The notes under the pieces were generated by a model. That model had not been told where the DNA came from. It saw only the letters and a list, made by a program, of their open reading frames with translations, and made no database searches. The translations under genes and the position numbers were made by a program. A DNA stretch of 64,000 bases from Phaeoceros laevis (Eukaryota; Anthocerotophyta; Anthocerotopsida; Notothyladales): positions 89,272 through 153,271 of the forward strand of contig JBNGIQ010009427.1 in assembly GCA_049999765.1 (NCBI GenBank). The letters are read 5' to 3'. Of the stretch, positions 19,883 to 30,128 are shown in pieces; the first letter of the stretch is position 1, and the number at the start of each line of letters is the position of its first letter.

Positions 19883-22178
19883 ATGGCGGCCGACCACCTC
19901 CCCTGGCGCTGGCACTGGCACCGGACCGACGGGCATGTCATTGAGCAGGAGTACTACAATGCGGTGCTGCGGTTGGCGGCGCAGGTGGCTGTGGCGGCCC
20001 TGGTGCTGAGGCTGGCCGCCTGGCTGGGCGGCGTCGCCCGGCGGCGGCACTGGCAGATGCAGGTGCAGCGCAAGATGGTGGCGCAGGGGTTCCACGCCCT
20101 GCCGTGCACTCCGCTGGTGGGGAACGCGTTCGACATCGCCAGGCTGTCCCGGGCCGCATGGGCCGCGCCGCTCGACTCCGTCACGCACCTCTACATGCAC
20201 CGGGTGGCGCCCGCGTTCTGGCACTGGTACAAGACCTTCGGTCGGTAGCTGCCTTGGAAAGTCTTGGTTCAATCCTACGTTTTGTTTTACGAGTGGGAGA
20301 AGGGAAGCTGCTCAAGGCTTAGCTAGCTGTGTCTTTCAAGCAACAAATCGTTTGTGAAGTTCATGTTCCGCGGAGGAGGAACCTCAACATTTGTCTGTGT
20401 TTGTGGAATCCTGAATGTGGATCCGTTGGAGATCCTAAACTTGTGTGAGCTTGCAAATTCCAAGTGCCGTCTTTGATAGGGAGGGACGGCCATGGATCAT
20501 GGATGGATGCAGGGCCCAAGTTCCTGTACTGGATGGGCAGCGAGCCGTGCATCCCGGTGCTGGAGCCGGAGCAGCTGCGGGACATTCTGTTTGCGGGCCC
20601 CGAAGCCAACGGCAAAAGCCCCTCCTCCCGCAGGATGGCGCAGGACCTGGTGGGCAGGGGCATCGTCATGGCCAACGGCCAAGACTGGCAGCAACAGCGC
20701 AACATCGTGGCACCGGCCTTTCACGCCCAATCCCTCGCGGTGAGTCACTGCCTCCTGTCTGTTTCTCTTCTTCTTCCAATTCTTACAGTGCTGAAGCTTG
20801 CCTGCTCAATCGACACCACCAAACATTTGAGTGAACGAATGAGTTCGTTCACACAAATGAACTGAATGTGTGGAAACGCTCATGTTTGGAATGTGGCATT
20901 TTTGCAGCGAATGGTGGTGGATATGGGCGAGACTGCCAAGCAGCTGCTGGACAGGTTTGAGGCCCTGGTCTCCCAAGCCCAGGCGGAAAACAAACCTGCC
21001 GAAATCGAGGTGGGAGAGCACATGAATTGGGCCACTGCCGATGTCATTGCCAGGACCGCATTCGGAGGCAACTACGAGATTGGGAAGCAGATTTTCGCCC
21101 ACCTCGACGAGATCAAAACCATTTCCCTCACCAACTTCAAATACGAGCTCATTCCCGGATACAAGTAAGCCCATTCATCCAGTCCCAACTGCCACCCTAA
21201 CAATTCACTCATTCTTTCATTCATTCATTCTCCTAATGCGAAGAATGTGAATGCAGGTGGCTCCCGGTGGCTGCCAACAGGAGGATGTGGAAGCTCCGCA
21301 AGGTGATGACCGCCACGCTCCTCCAAATCATACAACAACGCCGATCCAAGCGCGACACCCTCCAAATTCCCGGCCCCAATTTCGACCCCGACCACCCGTA
21401 CGGGCGCGACCTGCTGGGCCTCATGCTCCTGGCGGAGCAGGAGCAGCAGCAGCAGGAGCAGGGCCTCCCCAACTCCTCCTCCAAGAAGAAGAAGAAGACG
21501 AAGAACCAGGCGACGCAGAATCACAAATTCGACAACGCGCTGCTCATGGACGAGTGCAAAACCTTCTTCGTGGCGGGGCACGAGACCACCGCCTCGCTGC
21601 TCACCTGGGCGCTGCTCCTGCTGGCGACGCACCCCGACTGGCAGCGCACCGTCCGGGAAGAGGCCGCGGCCATCTGCCGCACTGCCGACGGCCGCACCGG
21701 GTGGCCGACCACCACGGAGCAGCTCACCCGGCTCAAGCACCTGGGCATGCTCATCAGCGAGACGCTGCGGCTCTACTCCCCGGCTTCCACCATAGTGCGC
21801 ACAGTGTTCCGCGACACGAAGGTGGGCGACGTGCTGGTGCCCGCGGGCGTCAACCTCTGGATCCCGCTGCACTTGGTGCACCGGAACAAGGAGGTGTGGG
21901 GGCCCGACGCCGACGAGTTCAGGCCTGAGAGGTTCAGTGAGGGGGTTGCCAAGGCCGGGAAGCATCCCATGGCGTTCTTGCCGTTTTCCAACGGGCCCAG
22001 GAGCTGCCTTGGGGGCGCGTTTGCGGTGATGGAGGCCAAGACCATTCTGGCGGCACTGGTGCAGAGGTTCGAGATCAAGCTGTCCCCGGCGTATCAGCAC
22101 GCGCCCAAGGCTGTCATTTCGCTGCGGCCCCAGTTCGGGATGCCGATCGTCTTCGAGAGGGTGGCTGACACACTGTGA
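19883..22178 (+). CDS. Cytochrome P450, CYP72 clan
   Basis: ER-anchored haem monooxygenase. Four exons are inferred: 19883-20240, 20513-20739, 20908-21164, 21257-22178 (587 aa, phases consistent). An N-terminal hydrophobic segment (about residues 30-50) precedes the basic RRRHW linker. The I-helix reads FFVAGHETTASLL, the K-helix ETLRLYSP (ExxR), the PERF motif is RPERF, and the haem-binding loop is PFSNGPRSCLGG with the axial cysteine. MDECKTFFVAGHETTA resembles CYP735/CYP749-like members of the clan, so a hormone-like or terpenoid substrate is possible but unproven. A glutamine-rich insert (EQEQQQQEQG, then a KKKKK run) lies in the region before the I-helix. The first intron's GTCGGT donor is weak; an alternative acceptor at about 20480 would add eleven residues. 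Confidence 0.9.
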
Positions 22179-23030
22179 CTGCTGACGCATTGGCGGTTTT
22201 ATATATAAGGCGGGGGAGACTGTAAATAGACTCTTGGCTCTGCTGCTGTGCGGGTGGTGCCGGGCACCTTCTGCGTGATGCCCGAGTTACTCTCTCTACT
22301 ACTACACGGGAATGTGGCAAAGGCAAGACGAGTGATACAGTAGTCTTGACTACCTCTCGCCGTGACTAAGGCCACTAGACTAGTATTGTGTGAGCATTTT
22401 TGTGGGATTGAAAATACAATCCCGTCCCTCACTTCAAACTTATTATCACATTGAATGGCCTCTTCACTATGACCACATCCCCTTAGCTGAGTCATGAGGA
22501 GGTGTTTCTAGGAGATGTGAGGAGGGTGCCTCATGCTAAGCAAGTAGTAGTAGTAGTAGCAAGAAGCCGTGCTATACCGAAGTCTTTTGATAGAGTGAGT
22601 GGAGCTTTCATCACAAGTAAAGGTCTTGAGCAGATTTGTCAAATGAAGTCAAATGCCTTATGCAACCATCTACGCTCGTGCCGTAGATGGACACACAAGC
22701 TCCGGATAGGATTATTCCTCACCTTGAAAAGCTTAATGAGAACACTAAACGTAGACTACTTGTGATGTGATGTAATATACATTTCAAGTTGAGGAGGTTG
22801 CCAAGAATCAACGTGAGACACTCTTGCTTGATTGTCACACTTGTAATCGTCAATCAATCAATAAATTAAAGTATATTGTCACTAGTGTAGAACACCCGTT
22901 CCTCCACTCGTCCCTTAGAAATTAAGGACATATAAACAATTTAAACCATTAACTCTAGTGGGAAGGGCAGGTCTGGGGTTCAACTCCTAGGACTGCCTTT
23001 GTTTTACCCCGCGCGCGCGCGGTCGAGATG
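22179..23030. other. Intergenic with a diverged repeat shared with 25.6 kb
   Basis: About 22205-22440 resembles 25600-25830 (shared pieces: gctctctctaccactacac-like run and a GAGCATTTTTGTGGGATTGAAA-like run), marking a dispersed repeat. A (CG)n run lies at about 23009-23022, at the breakpoint of the inverted Gnk2 copy. Confidence 0.45.
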
Positions 23031-23038
23031 AGTAACAT

Positions 23039-23840
23039 GTGACTACTCCCCAGAACTGCATGAAGTTTTCAGGATTGCTCGCCCGAGCCTACTGAATAGG
23101 TGGCAGAAAATGGAAGTCCCTTGCGGAACCGTAGACCGCCGATTTCAGTAATCAAATCGATTGAAGGTATGATAAAAGAAGCTAATCTACTAGAACCAGG
23201 TACACTTGGTCCGCAGTCTGTAATTATTTTCGTCATGTTGGGTGGTATATAAGGATCTCCATTTAACAAAACAAAGCAAAGTGCTAGAACCCATAAACAA
23301 ATTGGAAACGACCTTGTCATGTTTTGAACAATCCAAAATGAAGTTCGAAGTGGAAAAATTGCACGAAATAGATGGTCACAAGAATGTTTCTAAGGGATTT
23401 TTAAAACCATTTTTCTATTTGATGAAAAAAATTATAACAAAAATTGATTCAGCTGCTCACTAGTTTTCATCACATCATACTTTGAACAATATTATTGATG
23501 CCCCACCAGAAACTGCAAAACTCTCGTTAACCTAATTTTTATTGTAATTGGGACTCTGCTCTGATTGTAATTCTGCGAGAGGGTGAATCTTCTTTTGAAT
23601 CATGGATGACACTATATTGAGCAAGCAAGAAAACAATCTGGATTTCGGTGTTACTCCTCGCACCACACACAACGATCGTTATCCCCAGATATAAAAAATG
23701 CAATGTTCAATTTGCGATAAAGATACCACATACTAGCACCAAATCGTTTGTCAGCGTCTCTTTGCATTTTGAGTTCATTTGCTAGCATGGAAAGGAGCCA
23801 CAAAGTTGGAGCACTCCCTCTAAGTTACATATAGCATGCC
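23039..23840 (-). repeat. Duplicated Gnk2 segment, copy 3 (inverted)
   Basis: Inverted homologue of 11880-12920, covering upstream DNA and the first half of the Gnk2 frame. Similarity stops at the same coding position as in copy 2, here abutting a GC-dinucleotide run. Confidence 0.8.
23069..23320 (-). pseudogene. Truncated, frameshifted Gnk2/DUF26 copy 3
   Basis: An 83-aa frame nearly identical to copy 2 through the signal peptide and KGLPFSATYS. A short insertion then shifts the frame (reading GSGEQS then stop). The downstream nucleotides still match copy 2 as far as the GTCACATGTTACTCAT block. No second half of the domain follows. Confidence 0.8.
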
Positions 23841-24133
23841 AAATCCATTAATATGACTTGATTTGGGCAGGGGCTTGGCGATCAAGAAAATTTCCATCTC
23901 CGGCAAATTGCAAGACGCCTTTACAAAGACACCTCGGTGATACACAGTCACCACACTACTAGGTCCTAAGACAAGCTTGTGCGACACAAAACTGTCAAGC
24001 AACGGTGCCATATCGAACTGACCTCAAAATGCTTCTACAAGCTTCAAACATGGCGCCAACGGGCCTGTATATGAATTTGCTGCCCAAAGTTTCGCCGGCA
24101 TTAGCCCATATAGCTGGTTCCCATTCGGCGCGC

Positions 24134-24233
24134 NNNNNNNNNNNNNNNNNNNNNNNNNNNNNNNNNNNNNNNNNNNNNNNNNNNNNNNNNNNNNNNNNNN
24201 NNNNNNNNNNNNNNNNNNNNNNNNNNNNNNNNN
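24134..24233. other. Assembly gap, 100 N
   Basis: Placeholder gap. It directly abuts a 12-bp tandem repeat, which probably caused the assembly break. Confidence 0.98.
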
Positions 24234-24293
24234 GGGGCCATTGTTGGGGCCATTGTTGGGGCCATTGTTGGGGCCATTGTTGGGGCCATTGTA
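24234..24293 (+). repeat. 12-bp minisatellite (GGGGCCATTGTT)n
   Basis: Five consecutive units (the last GGGGCCATTGTA) start at the first base after the gap, so the true array is longer than seen. In one frame each unit encodes Gly-Ala-Ile-Val. Confidence 0.9.
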
Positions 24294-24407
24294 GGGGTCA
24301 TTCTTGTGGCCTTAGTGGCTGTCATGTGTTATTCGGTCTGGAAGACCAATAGAGATCTTCGAAAACACCCAAATGCGGTGCACCCAGATGTAGATGTAGG
24401 ATTGTGA
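24234..24407 (+). CDS. C-terminal fragment of a single-pass membrane protein, unidentified
   Basis: The frame running out of the gap gives five GAIV units, then GVILVALVAVMCYSVWK, a charged tail (TNRDLRKHPNAVHPDVDVGL) and a stop. This looks like one transmembrane helix with a stop-transfer lysine/arginine cluster and a 27-residue cytosolic tail. The helix is lengthened by the 12-bp repeat. The ectodomain side lies in the gap; 24006-24133 is also open in one frame (includes SNMAPTGLYMNLLPK), but continuity cannot be tested. It could be a gene end or a pseudogene. The GAIV repeat would be far too long for one membrane span if the array is extended. Confidence 0.4.
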   Translation, partial: GAIVGAIVGAIVGAIVGAIVGVILVALVAVMCYSVWKTNRDLRKHPNAVHPDVDVGL

Positions 24408-26600
24408 CAGTCCTTGTCCCTTGTCACTTGGACATCGCGATCATTAGGCACTAACATCATTGCTGGTGCAATTAAAGTGGAATGGCTATCATTTGCAGGT
24501 ACAGTGCATCCCGAATTGCAATTTCTGGATGATATGGATCAAATCGATAAGCCCTTGGAAGCCCTTAGTCCAGTCGGATCTAGAGCTAGCGAGATGTGAA
24601 GCATTGACAGCAATGCGTGGTCTGCAATTGATGCAAAAAACAGGATTCAGCGCCCAAAGACTATGAGTCCATGCCATCAGAAAATGGCGGAGAAGGTGAA
24701 GGCTACTGTCCCTGCTGAGCGCGCAATGACTTGACAAAGTCAATCAACAAGACATGCGATTAATCATGTATAACTGTGAGATTTAACATTCATGTAGGTT
24801 AGGTTTGTAAGGCTGGTTTTCCATGTGCATGCCCGGACCGGTCATTAGATCACCGGCCCGGGCTACCACTTTTCCATGCAAAACTCACTTGAAGGTGCCA
24901 AGACACTTGTAGCCCAAAGACTCGATGATAAAGACCCACGTCCCCATAGTAGTAGTAGTAGTAATGGAAAAGTTACACCTATGCGACTCTGCATGGGAAT
25001 CAGGTGTGTTGCCTTTTTGGGTGGGTGGACTGTTGACATACGCGTCGTGGCATGTAGGTCAACAGTAGGCAGACCTAAGGCTTCCAGTTTTTAAATAGCC
25101 GGACAAATAAGTGATTCAGGATGTAAATAAATTTAATAAAACGTTATGTCCATACTACAGTTGTACTCATAAGCAAGTTATTTGGAAATATTTACTCTAG
25201 AGTTTTTTATCTGGACAGCAGAGATGGAGGACTTCCTCTTGAAGGCTGCAGAAATCATCTGCTTGTTCGAGAAGAAAATTAATCCTTTTATATATAGGAT
25301 AATGACACACAGGTCTTATGTACAATCTAGTGGAAGAATTTTTTGGTGTTCATTAGCGAAGTATGTAGCCTTTTGAGAGGTATTTTAATGTGATGAAAGG
25401 TGCTTTGAAAAATAAGGCTAGGTTAAAAACTAACATTGTTGAGTGGTAGAGCTTACGTCAAACTACCGGCTTACTTATCGGATCTCATCAGGAGTGTCTT
25501 CAATCTTCAACATATGCTAATCGGCAAAGAAACATGGATTGGTCCTAGGTGGTGCAAGTTGTGAGTCGTGAATGTTGACATGATCTCATTACCACCCTAT
25601 AAATAAACTCAAGGCTCTACTGTGGGTAGTGCTGGGCACATTCCTGGTGATGCTAAATTAAAGATCTCTCTACCAATACACTACAGGACACAATGTCAAG
25701 GCAATACCACTCACGGTGATGCTAAATTAAAGCTCTCTCTACCACTACACTACACGACACAATGGCAAGGCAATACCACTCACGGTTACTAGTATGGATA
25801 AGCATTTTTGTGGAATTGAAATCTTAGCTATGAGCCATGAGCATGTATCTTTAGGAGCTATAAACATGTGGATTGTGCTAGGGATCCTTTGAAGAGGTAG
25901 ATTGTGCTGGGGATCTTTTGCTCTAAGGCTTTGACAAAAGTATAATGTTTTTATTGTTAGAAGACTAGTTACTTCCATGGACTTAAAACATTTTTTGACG
26001 TGATGTGATGTATCTTTGAGGAGGTTGATAGGAATCGTCAAACACTCTTTCTTGATCTTGTAGCACGAGATAGCACGGTCCCCACTACTACAATTACTAG
26101 TTGTCACACTTGAATGGTAGTTTAACATGAGTTCAAATTCCACAAAGGAACTGTCGAATGAGTTCTAAAAAAAGGTTATCTAGACGTTTGGAATGTGATT
26201 CGATGCCAAACAATGGTTAGAGCAGCCCCAGCTCATTTGCCGGTCTATCTGGATAACTGTAATTCAATTCATTGTAGGCGGTTGGTTGAACTAAGCTTGC
26301 CATTAACTACACCCTAGCTCCCAACCTAGTTAGCTCTATTTATTACACTAGAAAGTTAGCTCTAGTTTCAACTTAATCCTCATATAATTCTCATGACTAC
26401 AAGTCACTCACCATTCAATGTTGAAGTCCTGGGCAACATTGATCATCCTCGTGCCATCAGGAATGAATAAAGACTTCGTGAGCAAGTCATTGTCTAATGC
26501 CTTGGTAACCAGATTCTCCATATAGTCCAGGAAACAAATTTTTTTTTTGTGACCAATGACACCGTTTTATATCATAAGCTTAGTATAAATACATATGGAT
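24408..26600. other. Gene-poor intergenic DNA
   Basis: Apart from the 69-bp tandem repeat noted separately, only short, unidentified open frames are present (for example 25745-26143 minus). Confidence 0.45.
25646..25784 (+). repeat. Two-copy 69-bp tandem repeat
   Basis: Copies at 25646 and 25715 begin GGTGATGCTAAATTAAAG and end AATACCACTCAC; they differ at only a few positions. The surrounding sequence is related to about 22205-22440. Confidence 0.8.
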
Positions 26601-26601
26601 T

Positions 26602-26704
26602 GGGTAGCGGGCCGGGGCGAGGACGCTACCGTCCTGGAGAGCCTCCCGCGGTCACGGGCGGGAGGCGATCCAGGACTGTAGCGGCCGACCCCGGCCCGCT
26701 ACCC
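26602..26704 (+). repeat. GC-rich 103-bp fold-back element, family copy 2
   Basis: A nearly continuous hairpin. Outer arms are GGGTAGCGGGCCGGGG and its exact complement. Further pairing blocks are GCTAC/GTAGC, GTCCTGGA/TCCAGGAC and GCCTCCCG/CGGGAGGC around a 6-nt centre. Short bulges separate the blocks. The element lies in AT-rich DNA and is related to 15595-15705. Confidence 0.85.
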
Positions 26705-26738
26705 GACGTAGCCCCCAAGCCAGATTTGGATATAATTA

Positions 26739-26780
26739 AACTTGATTAAGGAAGGGTACAGGCCCTTCCTTAATCAAGTT
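26739..26780. repeat. Perfect 18-bp inverted repeat
   Basis: AACTTGATTAAGGAAGGG (26739-26756) pairs exactly with 26763-26780 across a 6-nt loop. It begins 35 bp after the GC-rich fold-back element. Confidence 0.9.
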
Positions 26781-26820
26781 ATGGGGAGATATGGTATAGG
26801 TGAGAAAGTAGGTAGTAGTG

Positions 26821-26850
26821 GAACCTGGTTCGAATCCAGGTGTCCCACCA
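26821..26850 (+). other. tRNA-like T-arm fragment
   Basis: CCTGGTTCGAATCCAGG forms a perfect tRNA T-arm (five-pair stem, TTCGAAT loop) followed by TGTCCCACCA. No matching acceptor 5' strand, D-arm or anticodon arm is present upstream. It is therefore a tRNA relic, a tRNA-derived repeat end, or (read on the other strand) a primer-binding-site-like sequence. Confidence 0.4.
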
Positions 26851-26989
26851 CTCTATACTAAAAAGCGCGCTTCCCTTAAGGTGCGCGCATAATGATCCTC
26901 ATCCTCTCCCTATATGCGCGCCATTATAATAGGGAGGACCGACTACTGGCGCGCCTTGTAATAGGGAGGACACTACACCCGGTGGCATA

Positions 26990-27238
26990 CTACCACATAT
27001 ATTCTGCAAAGGGGACGACCTCTATTCCTGGTATTCTGCACTGGCTGGAGGCTACGGCTAAACTAGCCACTCGCACATAGTACTCAACCTTGAGATGATT
27101 GAGTAGCCCGGCCCTGGCTTCCCTAGCTAACTCGTTGACAAGGCCTACCAAGGTTTCAACTTCATACAAATAAACTTCCTCAGTTGTGATGTGTATCGCT
27201 GCTGCTAGCGACGAGGGCTGGAGCGTGGTGAGGGCCAC
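26990..27238 (-). CDS. Unidentified short open frame
   Basis: 82 codons on the minus strand with a helical, E/A/L-rich composition (EEVYLYEVETLVGLVNEL). I do not recognise it; it may be a piece of a mobile-element protein. Two imperfect copies of a GCGCGCC..TAATAGGGAGGA motif lie at about 26916-26972 beside it. Confidence 0.2.
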   Translation of the reverse strand: MALTTLQPSSLAAAIHITTEEVYLYEVETLVGLVNELAREARAGLLNHLKVEYYVRVASLAVASSQCRIPGIEVVPFAEYMW

Positions 27239-27437
27239 CCAGGCCTCACTCTAGTGCACCGCCCTCGCATGCAAGAAAATTTCAATCGTCATTGTGTTGA
27301 TCGGGCTCATGGACGCGACGCAACTCTGAGCCAAGGGGATCTGCTGCCATGGGAAGGGGCCTTCCTCTTCAACCTGATCCGCTTTGATCTGGGCCTCGTG
27401 AGCAAGCTGGCCAATCTTCGTCCAGATGAATGCTTCT

Positions 27438-28477
27438 TCATTGAGGGTCTTGAGAGAGGAATACCAAGGAATCTTGTCCTCTAGGGATGCTAGGGGATTC
27501 CGGAGTGAGCGGCCTGGGGATCTTGCCTATCCAGTCTGATCCCTGAATGTGAAGTATCCAGCGCACCGTTCCCTGACCTCTTGCATCTGAGCTCTCAAAT
27601 TGAAGCGGCGAGCTCTTGCACATGCTGTCAAGCTGTGCTGAAGTGAGACCACCAATCCAGAAGGTCCTAGCACTGCGGCTGAGAACCTGGACCTGGAGCA
27701 TGCCCAGCTTGCCCAAACAGCAGGAGACGTCTGCTTCGGAGATGCCTCGCTGATCCGTCACCGCAAGGAGGATTGGTATCCCTTCAGCACCTTTTCCGTT
27801 TCCTTCCAGATCCGCAGCACGGGTGCTAAAGAGCAATGTGGGCAGATCATCTTCCTCACACAGGTGAAACCTCCAACTCCCATCATGTCTGTGGCAGGTC
27901 TCCAGAGACAACCTCAGTTGTTGTTCGCTCCATCAAGCCTCCAGCGCCAACTGTACATGTTTTTCTGCCATGCCTTAGCAGCCGAGACCAGCCTGCCTCG
28001 GCTTCTTGCCCGTAGAGTTCGTCCTCGCTGCCATCTTGTCCCTCAAGAGAGCAGGCCTCCGCTGTTCGGAAAATCAAATGTGCATGAGAAGAACTGGTTC
28101 CTGGACTAAGTCTGGTTTCTTACTTCTTAGCATATTTCCCTTCACGAGCAAGACACTCCACCAAGAAGAAAGGCATAGATGCACCCAAAACCGCAATACT
28201 AAATTCCAGGCCACAGCTCAGCCACGCATCTAAGCCACCCAACTAACGAGTTGAAGGCATAGATGCACATCCAAGATGGCAATATCAATTATCAATTTAG
28301 ACACAACCACGAACATACTGACCCGACTCAAAATGCACAGTAGGAAATACCATCCACAAAGCTATCTACATACCTCATGTAAGCACCTTTCACTCTGTTG
28401 CTTGAAGAATTGTCCCTATCCTTGTCAGCCTTGGGTATGCTGCTCCAAGATTGCTGGTTCTCCACGTTGACAATGCA
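27438..28477 (-). CDS. Unidentified multi-exon coding region
   Basis: Three coding-like stretches lie on the minus strand. About 28374-28477 (CIVNVENQQSWSSIPKADKD) is bounded by a CAG acceptor and a GTATGT donor. About 27890-28093 (SSSHAHLIFRTAEACSLEG) can be joined in phase to the previous exon. 27438-27900 (GSWRFHLCEEDDLPTLLFST) ends at a stop. The last junction could not be resolved. The final exon has a globular, mixed composition but matches no domain I know. It lies downstream of, and in the same direction as, the trypsin-fold gene ending at 28988, so it may be a separate gene or alternative 3' exons of that gene. Confidence 0.45.
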
Positions 28478-28987
28478 ACTGCAGTGGATAATGGCAGTCA
28501 GTTACACATTCATATTGGTATAAGTTTAGTGAGCTCAGAACTGTGACATATGAACTCAGAAGTGTGCATATTTCCAGAAAAAGGCCACATCCTACAAACT
28601 GAGTAGAACTAGCATGAATTCTGTACCTGTTTGCATCTTGTGTGAAGGTATTCTAGATGATTTGTTTGAGGTGTCTTCCACAGCTTACCCTAGCTGCCTC
28701 ACAGATTGCATGCTCGAGGCTCATGACACTTGACACAGTTTCCTTGCTGTTCCACGCTGACCCAGAAGCCATACCAGTAACATGCTGAAGTCCCTGTTGG
28801 CTCAGAGATCAATGCAACGGCCATTTTGAAGCACTTGTTCATCCCCCTCCACGTGACCCAAGACCTCGGGAGAAGATTCAATCCAAGACATACTCCCTCC
28901 AGGACAAGACAAACAGGAGACCGAACCGTTATAACCTGGCGAACATGCAGAGACCACTTGTAGGATTAGCATTGACACAACACAACG

Positions 28988-29919
28988 TCAGAGCGCCCCC
29001 ACTATGTCTCTAAGGCCTAGCAAATCTTGCGCAATGCCACCGGGTCCAGCTGTGGAGGAGTCTTCGTCATTTGAGCCCTCCATGCGATCAGACAGTACCT
29101 TCTGCATCCACTCCTTAATGGAGTGGATGGTCATACCCGTTTGGGTGGACTTCTCACGCCTGGCCTTCGACATGAATGAGAAACGCTTCTTTTTAGCCTT
29201 GGACTTCTTTGGCAGCCAACCCTGAGGTAAGCACACGATGAAGGCAAAGTTGCCCCAAGAGTCGAAGCCGGCAGACCCCGGCATATAAAACTCCTGCTCT
29301 TTTACCAGAAAATTGATGACTTTCTGATCGCTGTGTGGAGCCACCACTTTGCCTGTCCCTACTGTCAGTGGCCCGTCTTCCTCGTCCTCTTTCCTGTGGC
29401 CAAGAATGTAGACCTTATGTCCTGGTTTGTAAGACCCTCCATATGCCCTGCTGGTATCCATCCTCAGAGGAGCCAAATCGGAAGGTAAATCTTCACAGGT
29501 CACAAGTGTTAGGTCATGCTCACGCTCTGTGACAAAGAATCTGTTGGGGCATTCAACCGGTTTCCGGATTAGCACGGGTTTTATAGACACCAGACTGCCG
29601 TGCTCTCCATTTGCTGCCAGGAATTAAAACCCATGTTCCATACTGACCTGCGAGGATTCAGCTTGCGGCTGACGGTGGTGTCATTGTGTTTGAAGGTAAC
29701 CTCGCAATCAAAAGCTGGTCCAGGGTTCGGCAGTGTACGGTGTGTGGTAAGCAGCCAGTCCTTGTGAATAAGGATGCAAGTGGCTTGACCATGCTCATCC
29801 TTGATGGAGGGGCCAGTCAAAGTGCCTATCGCTGACTCCAAATCTCGAACGTATCCGTGGACGTTGAACGCGGCATTTCCCGCTCTTCGCAGGCACATGC
29901 AACTAGGTTGGCCTGCCAT
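28988..29919 (-). CDS. Trypsin-like (S1-fold) peptidase-domain protein
   Basis: Two exons (29648-29919 and 28988-29594; 292 aa, phases agree). The fold resembles the trypsin-like peptidase domain of plant DegP-like/S1 proteins: ILIHKDWLLTTHRTL where trypsins have LTAAHC, REHDLTLV as the aspartate strand, and MPGSAGFDSWGNFAFIVC as the serine loop. A possible H-D-S triad is therefore kept in atypical surroundings (GSAG instead of GDSGG). A basic patch (KKSKAKKKRFSFMSKARR) and an acidic tail follow the domain. There is no signal peptide, suggesting a cytosolic or nuclear location. It is head-to-head with the dienoyl-CoA isomerase gene, with 209 bp between start codons. Activity is uncertain. Confidence 0.6.
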
Positions 29920-30128
29920 GCTGTGTGAAAAAATTGGCTAATCTGTCCAGAAGATCTCGTATCCTCTGCAAAAACCCACCATCAGCCGTGGAGATGGTGG
30001 GTGCAGAGTAGCCTTTTTTGGTAGGAGATGGGGAAGAATCATACCGTTACAGACATGTCATCAAGGGGTCCAACCATATCTCGGGGACGTAATGGAACCA
30101 AACATCGCGGACAGTGCGGTGATACGGG
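29920..30128. promoter_or_regulatory. 209-bp bidirectional promoter candidate
   Basis: The start codons of the trypsin-fold gene (minus) and the dienoyl-CoA isomerase gene (plus) are 209 bp apart, so both promoters and 5' UTRs share this DNA. No clear TATA box was seen. Confidence 0.55.

Noticed and set aside
26760-26850. Complete tRNA gene on the plus strand
   Set aside because: Only the T-arm and 3' end are tRNA-like; no acceptor 5' strand, D-arm or anticodon arm pairs with it.
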